Source: Pseudomonas fluorescens
GTDB taxonomy: Bacteria; Pseudomonadota; Gammaproteobacteria; Pseudomonadales; Pseudomonadaceae
Direction of reading: 5' to 3'
DNA length: 64,000 nt
NCBI RefSeq assembly: GCF_902498065.1
Contig: NZ_CABVIR010000007.1
Span: 124,001-188,000 of the forward strand
This document shows positions 1 through 8,267 of this stretch, piece by piece; within the stretch, counting starts at the first letter, position 1, and the number at the start of each line of letters is the position of its first letter. The notes below the pieces were generated by a model. The model made no database searches and was not told the origin of the DNA. It saw only the letters and a program-made list of their open reading frames with translations. The translations under genes and the position numbers were made by a program.

Positions 1-2478
1 CTCTTCAATCCCGAGCACTTCGTTGAGCACGTGATCCACCCCTGATGCCATCCCCTGCAAGCTGCCGCAGATGTAAATCACGGCACCGTCGGCCAGCCAT
101 TGCTTGAGCAGATTGGCCGATTCACGCAAGCGATCCTGCACATAGATCTTCTCGGCTTGATCCCGCGAAAACGCCAGGTCCAGACGCTCGATGTCCCCGG
201 AGATCAGCCACTCTTCCAGCTCGGCGCGACACAGGTAGTCATGCTCGCGATTGCGCTCGCCAAACAGCAGCCAATGGCGAGTCTGCCCATCGGCAATCCG
301 CGCCTTGAGCAAACTGCGCAGCCCGGCAAGGCCCGTGCCGTTGCCCAGCAGGATCATCGGCAACGGTTCGACCGGCAGATGGAAACCGCTGTTGCGTCGC
401 ACGCGCAAGCTGATGGTGCTGCCCAGCGGCGCGTGTTCGGTCAGCCATCCGGAGCCGATACCCAGGCGGCCGTCGGGATGCAGTTCCTGGCGTACGATCA
501 GTTCCAGCACGCCGTCGGCGGCAATCGAGGCGATGGAGTATTCGCGCAGGGCCAACGGCACCAGCGCGTCCACCAGCGCTTGCGCGTGCAGACCGACAAG
601 GTGCGTGCGGTTCTCGGGCAATTGTCGAGTGGCGAGTGCTTGTTCCAGCGATTGCGACAAGCCATCGAGCACCACCGCCGCCCGCCCGTCAATCCCAAGG
701 CCATCGAGGAAATGCTCGATCGCCCACGAGCAGTTACGCGGCAACACTTCCACCAGATCACCGGCCAGCCAACTGCTGGTGGTCGGCGCGCTGAGGCCCA
801 ACAGGTACACCGGCGAACCGCTGCTGTCCGGGTTCATCAAGTCGCGGCGGCTCAGCGTCCAGTTGTCGTAGCTCGGCGCTTGCCAGGTGTCCACGGGCGC
901 CTTTCCGGTCAGCAGACCGAGTTGCTGCTGCCAGTGACGCAAGGCGTAAGGGTCGCCGCAGTCGACTTCCACCGGCGCAAACAGGTGCTTGCCACCGTGT
1001 TCGCCGAGCCAGGCATGCAAGCGTCGGGCGAAACCACAGAAGTGCTGGTACTGGCGATCACCGAGTCCGAGTACCGCGTAATTCAGGCTTTCCAGGCTCA
1101 ATGCCCGGCCCAGCACCTTGCGTTCAAAACCGCGAGCGCTGTCCGGCGCTTCGCCGTCACCGAAGGTACTGACTACGAACAGCGCGTTACTGGAATCACG
1201 CAGATCTTGCTCGCTGACATTGGCCAGCGGCTGAACCTTCACCGGCAGGCCTGCTGCTTGCAGTTGGCCGGCGGTCTGCCACGCCAGTTGTTCCGCAAAG
1301 CCACTTTGGCTGGCGAAGCCGATCAGCCACGCCGGTGCATCGCTGTCCGGTTGTTCAAGGCCTTTGCGGGCGTCCTTGATGTGTTTTTTCTTGCGTCGAC
1401 GATCCAGGTACAGCAACCAGCCAGTGATGAAAAACAGCGGCATGGTCAGCGCGCTGAGCGTCAGGACGATCCGTCCGAAAATCCCGAAGTAACTGCCGAC
1501 GTGCAGCGCGTAGATGCTCGTCAGCAGTTGCGCCTTGAAGCTTTTGTCGCTGTAGCGGTCATGGCGTTTGACGAGGCCAGTGGCCGGATCGAGGGTGATC
1601 TGGTTCAGCGCGCGGTCGTGTGGCGAGGAGTTCAGCAGGTAAAACACGGTCGCCGGTTGCCCGGCCACTGGCGGCATGCGGATGTTGTAGGCGCTCAGTG
1701 CCGGACCGGCAGCGCTGTAGATGCTGCTCCACATCGCGGCGTAATCGGCGGTCGGTGCCGGGCCTTCTGGCGCCGGGCCACGATTGCGAACCCGCTCGTT
1801 CTGCGGTGAGTCGGAGAGCAATCGGGTCAGGCCCTTGTTGTACCACTCGTAAGACCAGGACAACCCGGTCAGCGCCGCCAGCAGGTAAAACACCAGACAC
1901 CAGGTGCCGGCCACCGAGTGCAAATCCCAGTTGAAGCTGCGGCCCGTTTTCTTCCAGTCGAGGGTCAGCCAGGCGCGCCAGCTTGTCCATTGGCGCGGCC
2001 AGCGCAGGTAAAGGCCGGACAGGCAGAAAAACACCAGGATCAGCGTACAGGCGCCGGTGATTTGCCGACCGGTATCGCCCATGGCGAGGAAGCGGTGCAG
2101 TTGCAGCATCAGGCCGAAGAAATCCTGGCCGGTGGCGTCGCCCAGGAACTCGGCGGTGTACGGATCGAAGTAGCGCATCTCACCGCGACGCTCGCCCGGT
2201 GGCGGGGTAAAGGACACCCGCGCGGCGTTGCCACTGTCGGTGTCGACCCAGATCATCGCGACTTTCTTGCCCGACGCGCCTTCGATTTTTTCCACCAGTT
2301 CAGCCGGCGGCAGCACGCCGGCGACCTGTTTCTCGACCTGCAACACCGACGGGTTGAGTGCGCGCAGGATTTCATCCTCAAACGACACTGTCGCCCCGGT
2401 GATGCCCATCAGGGCCAGGACCAGCCCGGCACTGATACCGAAAAACCAGTGCAACTGGAACAGGGTTTTCTTCAACAC
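1..2478 (-). CDS. piuB: PepSY-flavodoxin-FNR membrane flavoreductase (PiuB-like), 3' end cut by window
   Basis: Not a standard ATG ORF: it starts at a GTG (2476-2478) reading MLKKTLFQLHWFFG, with an AAGGCGAG ribosome site just upstream, and stays open to the window edge (about 826 residues seen, C-terminus missing). The N-terminal third has several hydrophobic segments of PepSY-associated membrane type (first at about residues 12-34). A flavodoxin-like FMN domain follows (about 380-520, GFASQSGFAEQ), then a ferredoxin-reductase module with the FAD motif REYSIAS near 646 and the NADPH motif GNGTGLAG near 711. This fusion is typical of inner-membrane reductases that free iron from ferric siderophores using NADPH. 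It lies directly downstream of the TonB receptor gene piuA on the same strand, which supports that role. The siderophore substrate cannot be read from sequence. Confidence 0.85.
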   Translation of the reverse strand, partial: MLKKTLFQLHWFFGISAGLVLALMGITGATVSFEDEILRALNPSVLQVEKQVAGVLPPAELVEKIEGASGKKVAMIWVDTDSGNAARVSFTPPPGERRGEMRYFDPYTAEFLGDATGQDFFGLMLQLHRFLAMGDTGRQITGACTLILVFFCLSGLYLRWPRQWTSWRAWLTLDWKKTGRSFNWDLHSVAGTWCLVFYLLAALTGLSWSYEWYNKGLTRLLSDSPQNERVRNRGPAPEGPAPTADYAAMWSSIYSAAGPALSAYNIRMPPVAGQPATVFYLLNSSPHDRALNQITLDPATGLVKRHDRYSDKSFKAQLLTSIYALHVGSYFGIFGRIVLTLSALTMPLFFITGWLLYLDRRRKKKHIKDARKGLEQPDSDAPAWLIGFASQSGFAEQLAWQTAGQLQAAGLPVKVQPLANVSEQDLRDSSNALFVVSTFGDGEAPDSARGFERKVLGRALSLESLNYAVLGLGDRQYQHFCGFARRLHAWLGEHGGKHLFAPVEVDCGDPYALRHWQQQLGLLTGKAPVDTWQAPSYDNWTLSRRDLMNPDSSGSPVYLLGLSAPTTSSWLAGDLVEVLPRNCSWAIEHFLDGLGIDGRAAVVLDGLSQSLEQALATRQLPENRTHLVGLHAQALVDALVPLALREYSIASIAADGVLELIVRQELHPDGRLGIGSGWLTEHAPLGSTISLRVRRNSGFHLPVEPLPMILLGNGTGLAGLRSLLKARIADGQTRHWLLFGERNREHDYLCRAELEEWLISGDIERLDLAFSRDQAEKIYVQDRLRESANLLKQWLADGAVIYICGSLQGMASGVDHVLNEVLGIEE

Positions 2479-2562
2479 GTCACTCGCCTTGTTCGTTCAA
2501 AAATTGTCATCACGGCGCGCATTATGCCGTGGGCTGTCGAGAAGCATTCTTTTTTACGCACA

Positions 2563-2594
2563 AAAGCCCCGTTCATGTGGATGAACGGGGCTTT
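2563..2594. terminator. Intrinsic terminator after piuA
   Basis: A perfect 14-bp stem (AAAGCCCCGTTCAT with its complement, loop GTGG) lies 16 bases beyond the piuA stop. On the minus strand the stem ends in TTTT. It separates piuA from piuB, so piuB may need read-through or its own promoter within 2479-2562. Confidence 0.8.
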
Positions 2595-2609
2595 GACCTC
2601 ACACTTGCG

Positions 2610-4868
2610 TCAGAAGTGGAAGTTGGCGCTCAGCAGGGCAGTACGGCCCGCCGCCACGTGGGCGTAGTGCGTCTGGAACACCTGGTCGAAGTAACGCTTG
2701 TCGGTCAGGTTCTGCACGTTGAGTTGCAGGTCGACGTTTTTGGTCAGGCGGTAGCTGGCCATCGCGTCGTAGCGCCAGTAGGACGGGATCTCTACCGAGT
2801 TGGCGATGTTGCCGAACTGCGAATCGACGAACGTGGCGCCGGCACCAATGGTCAACTTTTCCGGAACCACGTCATAGGTTGACCACAGGGTGAAGTTGTT
2901 TCGCGGGGTGCTCGGCATATGGTTGCCTTCATCGGCGGCGAGGGTGGTTTTGACCACTTCGCTTTCCATGTAGGTGTAGCCGCCATAGACCTTCCAGTTA
3001 CGGGTCAGCTTGCCGGTGTACGTCAGTTCCAGGCCGTTGACCTGCTGCTCGCCGTCCAGCACTTGGGTGGTGGCGCCGTCCGGATCGTTCATGCGCGCAT
3101 TGGTTTTCTCGGTGCGGAACAGTGCAGCGGTCAGCGACAGGTCGTCACCGAAGAAGTCCCACTTGGTGCCGATCTCGTAGTTGCGGTTTTTTTCCGGGTC
3201 CAGATCGTTGTTGTTCGCCGCCAGGTCCAGGCTACCGTTGCCGCTGGTTTCACCGGACGGGTTGCTGGAGGTCGAGTAAGCCGCGTAAATGCTGCCGTTT
3301 GGCAATGGGTTGTAGACCACGCCGATCTGGTAGTTGACCAGGTCGCTGGTGTTCTCGCGATCGAAGCTCCCCGCCCGTGTGGTACGGCCAGCATTAGCGA
3401 AGCCGCTGGATTGGGTCTTGTAGTTGTCATAGCGCAGACCCAGGTTCAGCGACCATTGTTCGTTGAACTTCAGCGTGTCGAACACGTAGGCCGCGGCGGT
3501 TTTGGTGTCGGTGTCGGTGAACGCGGCGCTGTCGGTAATCGTGCCGTTCCAGTTATCCCCAGGTGTCGGGTTGTACAGGCTGGTGCAGTCGCCGGAGCGG
3601 AAAAGTGCCGGGTTGCACGTCGTGCCGCTGGCGGCCGAAGTCAAGATGTACGGGCGGTTGTGGGTGTCTTGATAAGAAAACTCAAGACCGGTCACCAGGC
3701 TGTGTGCGATGGCGCCAGTGTCGAATTTGGCGCTCAGGTCGGTCTGGTTGACCCAGCCGCTGGACGTCGAATTACGGTTCTTGGTGCCACGGTACACACT
3801 GCCCTTGGCGACGTTGCCCTTGCTGTCGTCCGGGTTGGTAACGATGTAGTCCAGGGTCGAACGGGACATGCGGAAGCTGTTGGACACGGTCAGGTCTTCA
3901 TTCAGATCGTGCTCGATCTTGAAGGTGCCGCTGTCATTGGTGGTTTCGCGATAGTCGCGATTGCTCACGCCGTAGAAGTTGTCGCGGTCGACATGCACCG
4001 GTTTGTCGACGTTGTACTTGCTGCGGGCCGGGTTCAGGGTCAGCGGAATGCCGTAGTCCGGCATGTCGTCGGTTTCGACGTGGTAGTAGCCGAGGGTCAC
4101 GCGGGTATCGGTGCCCAGGCCGAAAGCGAACGTCGGCGCCACACCCCAGCGGCTGACATCCACGGTATCGCGCCCGGCGACATTGGCTTCGTGCTTCATC
4201 AGGTTCAGACGGAAAGCCGAGGTGTCGGTCATCTGCTGGTTCAGGTCGAGGGTGGTGCGCTTGGTCTGATCCGAGCCCCAAGTGAAGCCGCCATTGTAGA
4301 AACTGCCCAGTTTGGCGGTCTTGCTCACCAGGTTCAGGCTGCCACCGGTGGAGCCGGCGCCGGTGAAGGCCGACCCCGGGCCTTTGCTGACTTCGATCGA
4401 TTCAACGTTGAAGATTTCGCGGCTCTGGGACGCCGGGTCGCGCATGCCGTCGACGAACGTGTCGCTTTCAGCGCTGAAGCCACGAATGATCGGACGGTCG
4501 CCCGCCGGGTTGCCGCCTTCGCCAGCACCGAAGGTAATGCCCGGTGTGGTGCGCAAGGCGTCGACCAGGCTGGTGGCGCCCGTGTCGCGGATCACCTGCT
4601 GCGGAATCACGGTGACACTTTTCGGTGTTTCGCGCAGCGGTGCGGTGTATTTCTTGTTGGTCGAGGTGTCGGTCTTGTAGGAGGTATCGTCCTGGGCTTC
4701 GCCGGTGATGGCAGTGGCGTCCAGGGAAATCGCATTGTTTGGCGCTTTTTCGGTCTTTTCGGCAGCGAAAACCATGTGCCCCGCAGAGCCGGCGGTGATT
4801 GCCACGCCAATCGCAGAAGCGAGCAAACGCGGTGAACTGACAGGTAATTGTGGTTGTTGGCGTGACAT
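2610..4868 (-). CDS. piuA: TonB-dependent siderophore receptor PiuA
   Basis: A 752-residue outer-membrane receptor. The start chosen is ATG 4866-4868 (MSRQQPQLPVSS), preceded by GGGGAGGGGAATTCAC; an upstream in-frame start would add 21 residues with no signal-peptide character. A signal peptide is followed by a TonB-box/plug region (SVTVIPQQVIRDTG, then RPIIRGF) and a long beta-barrel rich in aromatic and Asp/Asn residues, ending in ...LSANFHF with the terminal Phe typical of barrel proteins. Two Cys residues close together (TTCNPALFRSGDCTS) probably form an extracellular-loop disulfide. In Pseudomonas, PiuA-type receptors take up ferric catecholates and are entry routes for siderophore-linked beta-lactams. 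It is divergent from piuC across a region with Fur-like boxes, so iron-repressed expression is expected. Confidence 0.92.
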   Translation of the reverse strand: MSRQQPQLPVSSPRLLASAIGVAITAGSAGHMVFAAEKTEKAPNNAISLDATAITGEAQDDTSYKTDTSTNKKYTAPLRETPKSVTVIPQQVIRDTGATSLVDALRTTPGITFGAGEGGNPAGDRPIIRGFSAESDTFVDGMRDPASQSREIFNVESIEVSKGPGSAFTGAGSTGGSLNLVSKTAKLGSFYNGGFTWGSDQTKRTTLDLNQQMTDTSAFRLNLMKHEANVAGRDTVDVSRWGVAPTFAFGLGTDTRVTLGYYHVETDDMPDYGIPLTLNPARSKYNVDKPVHVDRDNFYGVSNRDYRETTNDSGTFKIEHDLNEDLTVSNSFRMSRSTLDYIVTNPDDSKGNVAKGSVYRGTKNRNSTSSGWVNQTDLSAKFDTGAIAHSLVTGLEFSYQDTHNRPYILTSAASGTTCNPALFRSGDCTSLYNPTPGDNWNGTITDSAAFTDTDTKTAAAYVFDTLKFNEQWSLNLGLRYDNYKTQSSGFANAGRTTRAGSFDRENTSDLVNYQIGVVYNPLPNGSIYAAYSTSSNPSGETSGNGSLDLAANNNDLDPEKNRNYEIGTKWDFFGDDLSLTAALFRTEKTNARMNDPDGATTQVLDGEQQVNGLELTYTGKLTRNWKVYGGYTYMESEVVKTTLAADEGNHMPSTPRNNFTLWSTYDVVPEKLTIGAGATFVDSQFGNIANSVEIPSYWRYDAMASYRLTKNVDLQLNVQNLTDKRYFDQVFQTHYAHVAAGRTALLSANFHF

Positions 4869-4913
4869 GTGAATTCCCCTCCCCAAGGATTTGAGGCCGC
4901 GGAATATAGGGTA

Positions 4914-4932
4914 ATCGAGTATTCTTATCAAT
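4914..4932 (-). promoter_or_regulatory. Candidate Fur box upstream of piuA
   Basis: Read on the minus strand, ATTGATAAGAATACTCGAT matches 12 of 18 informative positions of the AATGATAATnATTATCATT form of the Fur site, 46 bases before the piuA start, inside an AT-rich stretch that contrasts with the GC-rich flanks. The match is moderate; gene function and context carry much of the call. Confidence 0.45.
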
Positions 4933-5026
4933 TGCGAAATATTGCTATTCGCACTGAATTTACAATCTTTACAATTTTCCCTTACGGTTTTTGCTGTTTC
5001 ATTCGTCGCAGGGGTTTTACAGCGCC

Positions 5027-5045
5027 AATAAGAATCAATACCATT
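5027..5045 (+). promoter_or_regulatory. Candidate Fur box upstream of piuC
   Basis: AATAAGAATCAATACCATT matches 14 of 18 informative positions of the extended Fur consensus AATGATAATnATTATCATT. It ends 29 bases before the piuC start, a position where bound Fur would block transcription of piuC and the sel1 gene. Confidence 0.55.
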
Positions 5046-5074
5046 AGCGCCTCTTTGTCTTCAGGTGTATTCCC

Positions 5075-5755
5075 ATGCTGCTGCACATCCCCGGCGTGTT
5101 CGCGAAAGAAGAAGTGCAGCGCATCCGTGAGGCTCTGGAGCGGGCGGATTGGGCTGACGGCAAGATCACCGCCGGCTACCAGTCAGCCAAGGCCAAACAC
5201 AATCTGCAGCTGCCGGAAGGTCATCCGCTGGCCAAGGAGGTTGGCGCGGCGATGCTTGAACGGTTGTGGAAAAATCCGCTGTTCATGTCGGCGGCGTTAC
5301 CGCACAAGGTTTTCCCGCCGTTGCTGAACTGCTACACAGCGGGCGGCAGTTTCGATTTTCATATCGACAACGCCGTGCGTCAGCCCAAAGGCAGCATCGA
5401 GCGTGTGCGCACGGATCTGTCGGCGACACTGTTCTTTAGCGAGCCTGAGGATTACGACGGCGGTGAACTGGAAATCCAGGACACCTACGGCACCCAGCGT
5501 GTGAAGTTGCCCGCCGGCGACATGGTGTTGTACCCCGGCACCAGTCTGCACAAGGTCAATGCCGTCACGCGCGGCACACGGTTCGCCTCCTTCTTCTGGA
5601 CCCAAAGCCTTGTCCGCGAAGACAGCCAGCGCGCCCTGCTGTTCGAGATGGACGGGGCGATCCAGCAACTGACGCAGGACATGCCCGACCATCCCTCACT
5701 GATCCGCCTGACCGGCACTTATCACAACCTGTTGCGTCGCTGGGTCGAGGTATGA
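5075..5755 (+). CDS. piuC: PKHD-type Fe(II)/2-oxoglutarate oxygenase PiuC
   Basis: A 226-residue soluble protein of the YbiX/PiuC family. The double-stranded beta-helix iron site is visible as H96-x-D98 (FHIDNAVR) and H159 (GTSLHKV), with R169 in the place of the 2-oxoglutarate-binding arginine (TRGTRF). The family are iron- and 2OG-dependent hydroxylases linked to siderophore uptake loci; the substrate is unknown, and modification of the imported siderophore is a common suggestion. It is divergent from piuA, and its stop overlaps the next start by four bases (ATGA at 5752-5755), so the two are translationally coupled. A candidate Fur box sits just upstream. Confidence 0.92.
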   Translation: MLLHIPGVFAKEEVQRIREALERADWADGKITAGYQSAKAKHNLQLPEGHPLAKEVGAAMLERLWKNPLFMSAALPHKVFPPLLNCYTAGGSFDFHIDNAVRQPKGSIERVRTDLSATLFFSEPEDYDGGELEIQDTYGTQRVKLPAGDMVLYPGTSLHKVNAVTRGTRFASFFWTQSLVREDSQRALLFEMDGAIQQLTQDMPDHPSLIRLTGTYHNLLRRWVEV

Positions 5756-6519
5756 GTTTTCAACTGCGCCGTGAAGAAGTGCTCGACGGCGATCACCTCA
5801 AAGCCATGCTTAATGACAGTCCGGCACGTGCTGCTCAGGCGATCCTGATCGCTGCCCGCGAAGGGGTTCTCGATGCCCAAGCCTTGCTCGGCCAGATTCT
5901 GCTGGACGGCCAAGGGATCGAGCAGGACCAGCCTCTGGCCGTGCGCTGGTTCGAGATAGCCGCCCAGGGCGGGCATCTGATGGCGCGCAACATGCTCGGT
6001 CGTTGTCATGAACATGGTTGGGGTTGTGCGGCAGATGCTTCAGTCTCCGCGCGGCATTACCGGATTGCAGCAGAAGCGGGTCTGGATTGGGCGATGTACA
6101 ACTACGCCAATTTGCTGGCCACCGGGCGCGGGGTGGTCGAGGATCAGTTGCAAGCGCTGGAACTCTACCGTCGCGCTGCTGAGCTGGGGCACGCGAAGTC
6201 GATGAATCTGCTCGGGCGTTATCTGGAAGAAGGGCGGGTTTGTGCGGCAGATCCGGTTGGCGCTGTCGATTGGTACCGACGTTCTGCGGTCGGCGGGGAT
6301 TTTCGCGGGCAGTTCAGTTATGCCGCGGTGCTGGCGGATGAAGGGAAAATAAACGAGGCGCTGGAATGGTTGCGCAAAGCATTGGCCGGGGGCAATCTGA
6401 ATTTTCTGCGGGTGGCGAGTAAGGCGCTGTTGAGCGCAACCGATGCGCAGATTCGCGACCTGGCGACCGATTATGCCCGTCGATACGCCGAACTGGGGCA
6501 GGAACTCCCGGCCCTGTAG
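5752..6519 (+). CDS. Sel1-repeat (TPR-like) protein
   Basis: A 255-residue protein built of about five Sel1-like repeats, for example AQALLGQILLDGQGIEQDQ, ARNMLGRCHEHGWGC and SMNLLGRYLEEGRVC, with the small-residue/Gly spacing of this helical repeat. No signal peptide or membrane segment is seen, so it is probably cytoplasmic. Sel1 repeats mediate protein-protein contacts; the partner is unknown. The start overlaps the piuC stop, and the equivalent gene follows piuC in P. aeruginosa, so a role with PiuC is likely but unproven. Confidence 0.85.
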   Translation: MSFQLRREEVLDGDHLKAMLNDSPARAAQAILIAAREGVLDAQALLGQILLDGQGIEQDQPLAVRWFEIAAQGGHLMARNMLGRCHEHGWGCAADASVSARHYRIAAEAGLDWAMYNYANLLATGRGVVEDQLQALELYRRAAELGHAKSMNLLGRYLEEGRVCAADPVGAVDWYRRSAVGGDFRGQFSYAAVLADEGKINEALEWLRKALAGGNLNFLRVASKALLSATDAQIRDLATDYARRYAELGQELPAL

Positions 6520-6584
6520 GCGCTGCTCTTGAGACCATCGCTGGCAGGCCAGGTCCCGCAGGGAACTGGGTGCAATCCAGACAA

Positions 6585-6614
6585 AAAAAGCCCATGTCAC
6601 GTCATGGGCTTTTT
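6585..6614. terminator. Bidirectional intrinsic terminator
   Basis: AAAAAGCCCATG, loop TCACGT, and the perfect complement CATGGGCTTTTT. It has a T-tract on both strands and lies between the convergent sel1 gene and speC, so it can end both transcripts. Confidence 0.9.
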
Positions 6615-6633
6615 GATGTCTGCGTGCAGCGTT

Positions 6634-7797
6634 TTACACGTAGAACGACTTCAGCGGCGGGAAGCCATTGAATTCGACGGCGCTGTAACTGGTGGTGTAC
6701 GCACCGGTCGACAGCCAGTACAAGCGATCACCGATTGCCAGGTTCAGCGGCAGACCGTACTTGTAGTTCTCGTACATGATGTCGGCGCTGTCGCAGGTCG
6801 GGCCGGCGATAACCACTTCTTCCACTTCACCTTTCTTCTCGGTCCAGATCGGGAACTTGATGGCTTCGTCCATGGTTTCGATCAGGCCGGAGAACTTGCC
6901 CACATCCGTGTACACCCATCGCTCTACAGCGGTGCGGGATTTACGCGCAACCAGTACCACTTCGCTGACCAGGATGCCGGCGTTGGCGATCAGCGAACGG
7001 CCCGGCTCCAGGATGATTTCCGGCAGGTCGTCGCCGAAGTCTTCCTTGAGGAAACGGATGATTTCTTCCGCGTAGGTTTCCAGGCTGTTGGTGCGGGTGA
7101 TGTAGTTGGCCGGGAAGCCGCCGCCCATGTTGATCAGCTTGAGGTGGATGCCGTCTTCTTCTTTCAGACGCTCGAAGATCACTTTGACCTTGGCGATCGC
7201 CGCGTCCCAGACACTGATGTCGCGCTGTTGCGAACCGACGTGGAACGAGATGCCGTAAGGCACCAGGCCCAGGTCACGAGCGAGGATCAGCAGGTCCATG
7301 GCCATGTCGGTCTGGCAGCCGAATTTGCGCGACAGAGGCCAGTCAGCGGTGGTCGAGCCTTCAGTCAGAATGCGCACGTAGACTTTCGAACCCGGTGCAG
7401 CCTTGGCGATGTTGCGCAGGTCGGCTTCGGAGTCGGTGGCATACAGACGCACGCCCTTCTCGTAGAAGTAGCGGATGTCCTTGGATTTCTTGATGGTGTT
7501 GCCGTAGCTGATGCGATCCGGGCCGACGCCCTGGTTCATCACTTTGTCGAGCTCGTAGATCGAAGCGATGTCGAAGTTCGAGCCTTTCTCTTTGAGCAGG
7601 TCGATGATTTCGACGGCCGGGTTGGCCTTGACCGCGTAGTAGACCTTGGCGAATTCGAAACCGGCGCGCAGGTCGTCATAGGCCTTGCTGATCATCGCGG
7701 TGTCGATCACCACGAACGGGGTTTCTTGTTTGTCGGCGAAGGCCTTCATTTTGTTGAAAGTATCGCGCGCGAAATAGTCTTCGACGTTGATCGACAT
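6634..7797 (-). CDS. speC: Ornithine decarboxylase
   Basis: A 387-residue fold-III (alanine-racemase-like) PLP decarboxylase converting L-ornithine to putrescine in polyamine synthesis. The start is ATG 7795-7797 (MSINVEDYFARD) behind a clear AGGAG; the open frame extends 31 codons further upstream without a ribosome site. Visible residues: PLP lysine K57 (YYAVKANP), H186 (SFHVGSQ), GGGFP 225-229, phosphate-binding EPGR 264-267, and the dimer-contributed cysteine C335 (AGPTCDSAD). Length and motifs match Pseudomonas SpeC. The roughly 200-base leader contains a terminator-like hairpin (7903-7938), so expression may be controlled by attenuation. Confidence 0.93.
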   Translation of the reverse strand: MSINVEDYFARDTFNKMKAFADKQETPFVVIDTAMISKAYDDLRAGFEFAKVYYAVKANPAVEIIDLLKEKGSNFDIASIYELDKVMNQGVGPDRISYGNTIKKSKDIRYFYEKGVRLYATDSEADLRNIAKAAPGSKVYVRILTEGSTTADWPLSRKFGCQTDMAMDLLILARDLGLVPYGISFHVGSQQRDISVWDAAIAKVKVIFERLKEEDGIHLKLINMGGGFPANYITRTNSLETYAEEIIRFLKEDFGDDLPEIILEPGRSLIANAGILVSEVVLVARKSRTAVERWVYTDVGKFSGLIETMDEAIKFPIWTEKKGEVEEVVIAGPTCDSADIMYENYKYGLPLNLAIGDRLYWLSTGAYTTSYSAVEFNGFPPLKSFYV

Positions 7798-7902
7798 GCT
7801 GGGAACTCCTACTGGCAAACTGAAATTATCAATGGGTGCAAATGAACGTCCTCCGTATCCCCACTTTGGTTCGCCTACTTCCCAAGGCATGTCGCCGAAA
7901 GC

Positions 7903-7938
7903 AAAAAGGCCACGGGAGGCGGTGCTTCCCTTGGCCTT
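7903..7938 (-). terminator. Terminator-like hairpin in the speC leader (candidate attenuator)
   Basis: On the minus strand AAGGCCA.GGGA pairs with TCCC.TGGCCTT (7 and 4 bp, one mismatch, 9-base loop) and is followed by TTTTT. It lies about 105 bases before the speC start and about 55 bases after the predicted transcription start, the geometry of an attenuator or of the end of a short leader RNA. Confidence 0.6.
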
Positions 7939-7999
7939 GCTGTCTCGTCGTCAGTACTTGAGCCGGATGGATCGTTTCCAGCATGGACGTTCGGCGCGA

Positions 8000-8028
8000 A
8001 CTTTAGGGCGTGAGGGGCTTGAGATCAA
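8000..8028 (-). promoter_or_regulatory. Predicted sigma-70 promoter for speC leader
   Basis: Minus-strand TTGATC (8028-8023) and TAAAGT (8005-8000) are spaced by exactly 17 bases; transcription would start near 7993. No other comparable promoter was seen nearer to speC. Confidence 0.5.
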
Positions 8029-8164
8029 CAAAAAATGTCGCGTTTTTGCACACTTCCGTCGTGCGGTCCCGGACAGTTACTGATGTAACCGACCTGCATG
8101 ACAGTGTGATGTTCCCTCGGCAGGGAGATTTCGGGTGTGTCAGGCGGGAGTTGTGTTTGCCCCA

Positions 8165-8258
8165 ATCGCTAGCAGGCTAGCTCCCACAGAGGATTTGTGT
8201 TGTTGCACAGATTGCATGCACACCACAGATCCAATGTGGGAGCTAGCCTGCTAGCGAT
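8165..8258. repeat. REP doublet (REPIN), tag-containing variant
   Basis: Two inverted 24-base copies at 8165-8188 and 8235-8258 (GGGAGCTAGCCTGCTAGCGAT type) flank a 46-base spacer. It sits 10 bases after the stop of the minus-strand ATPase gene and may protect that transcript's 3' end. The rest of the 470-base gap to speC holds the speC promoter and leader; no other gene was seen in it. Confidence 0.85.
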
Positions 8259-8267
8259 AGCGTCAGA

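Noticed and set aside
100..1809. 569-codon plus-strand open frame over piuB
   Set aside because: It is the antisense of a well-defined flavoreductase with clear motifs; long antisense frames are usual in GC-rich DNA and this one has no recognisable domain or ribosome site.
2919..4835. 638-codon plus-strand frame over piuA
   Set aside because: Antisense shadow of the TonB receptor; Val/Gly/Ala-rich translation without domains.
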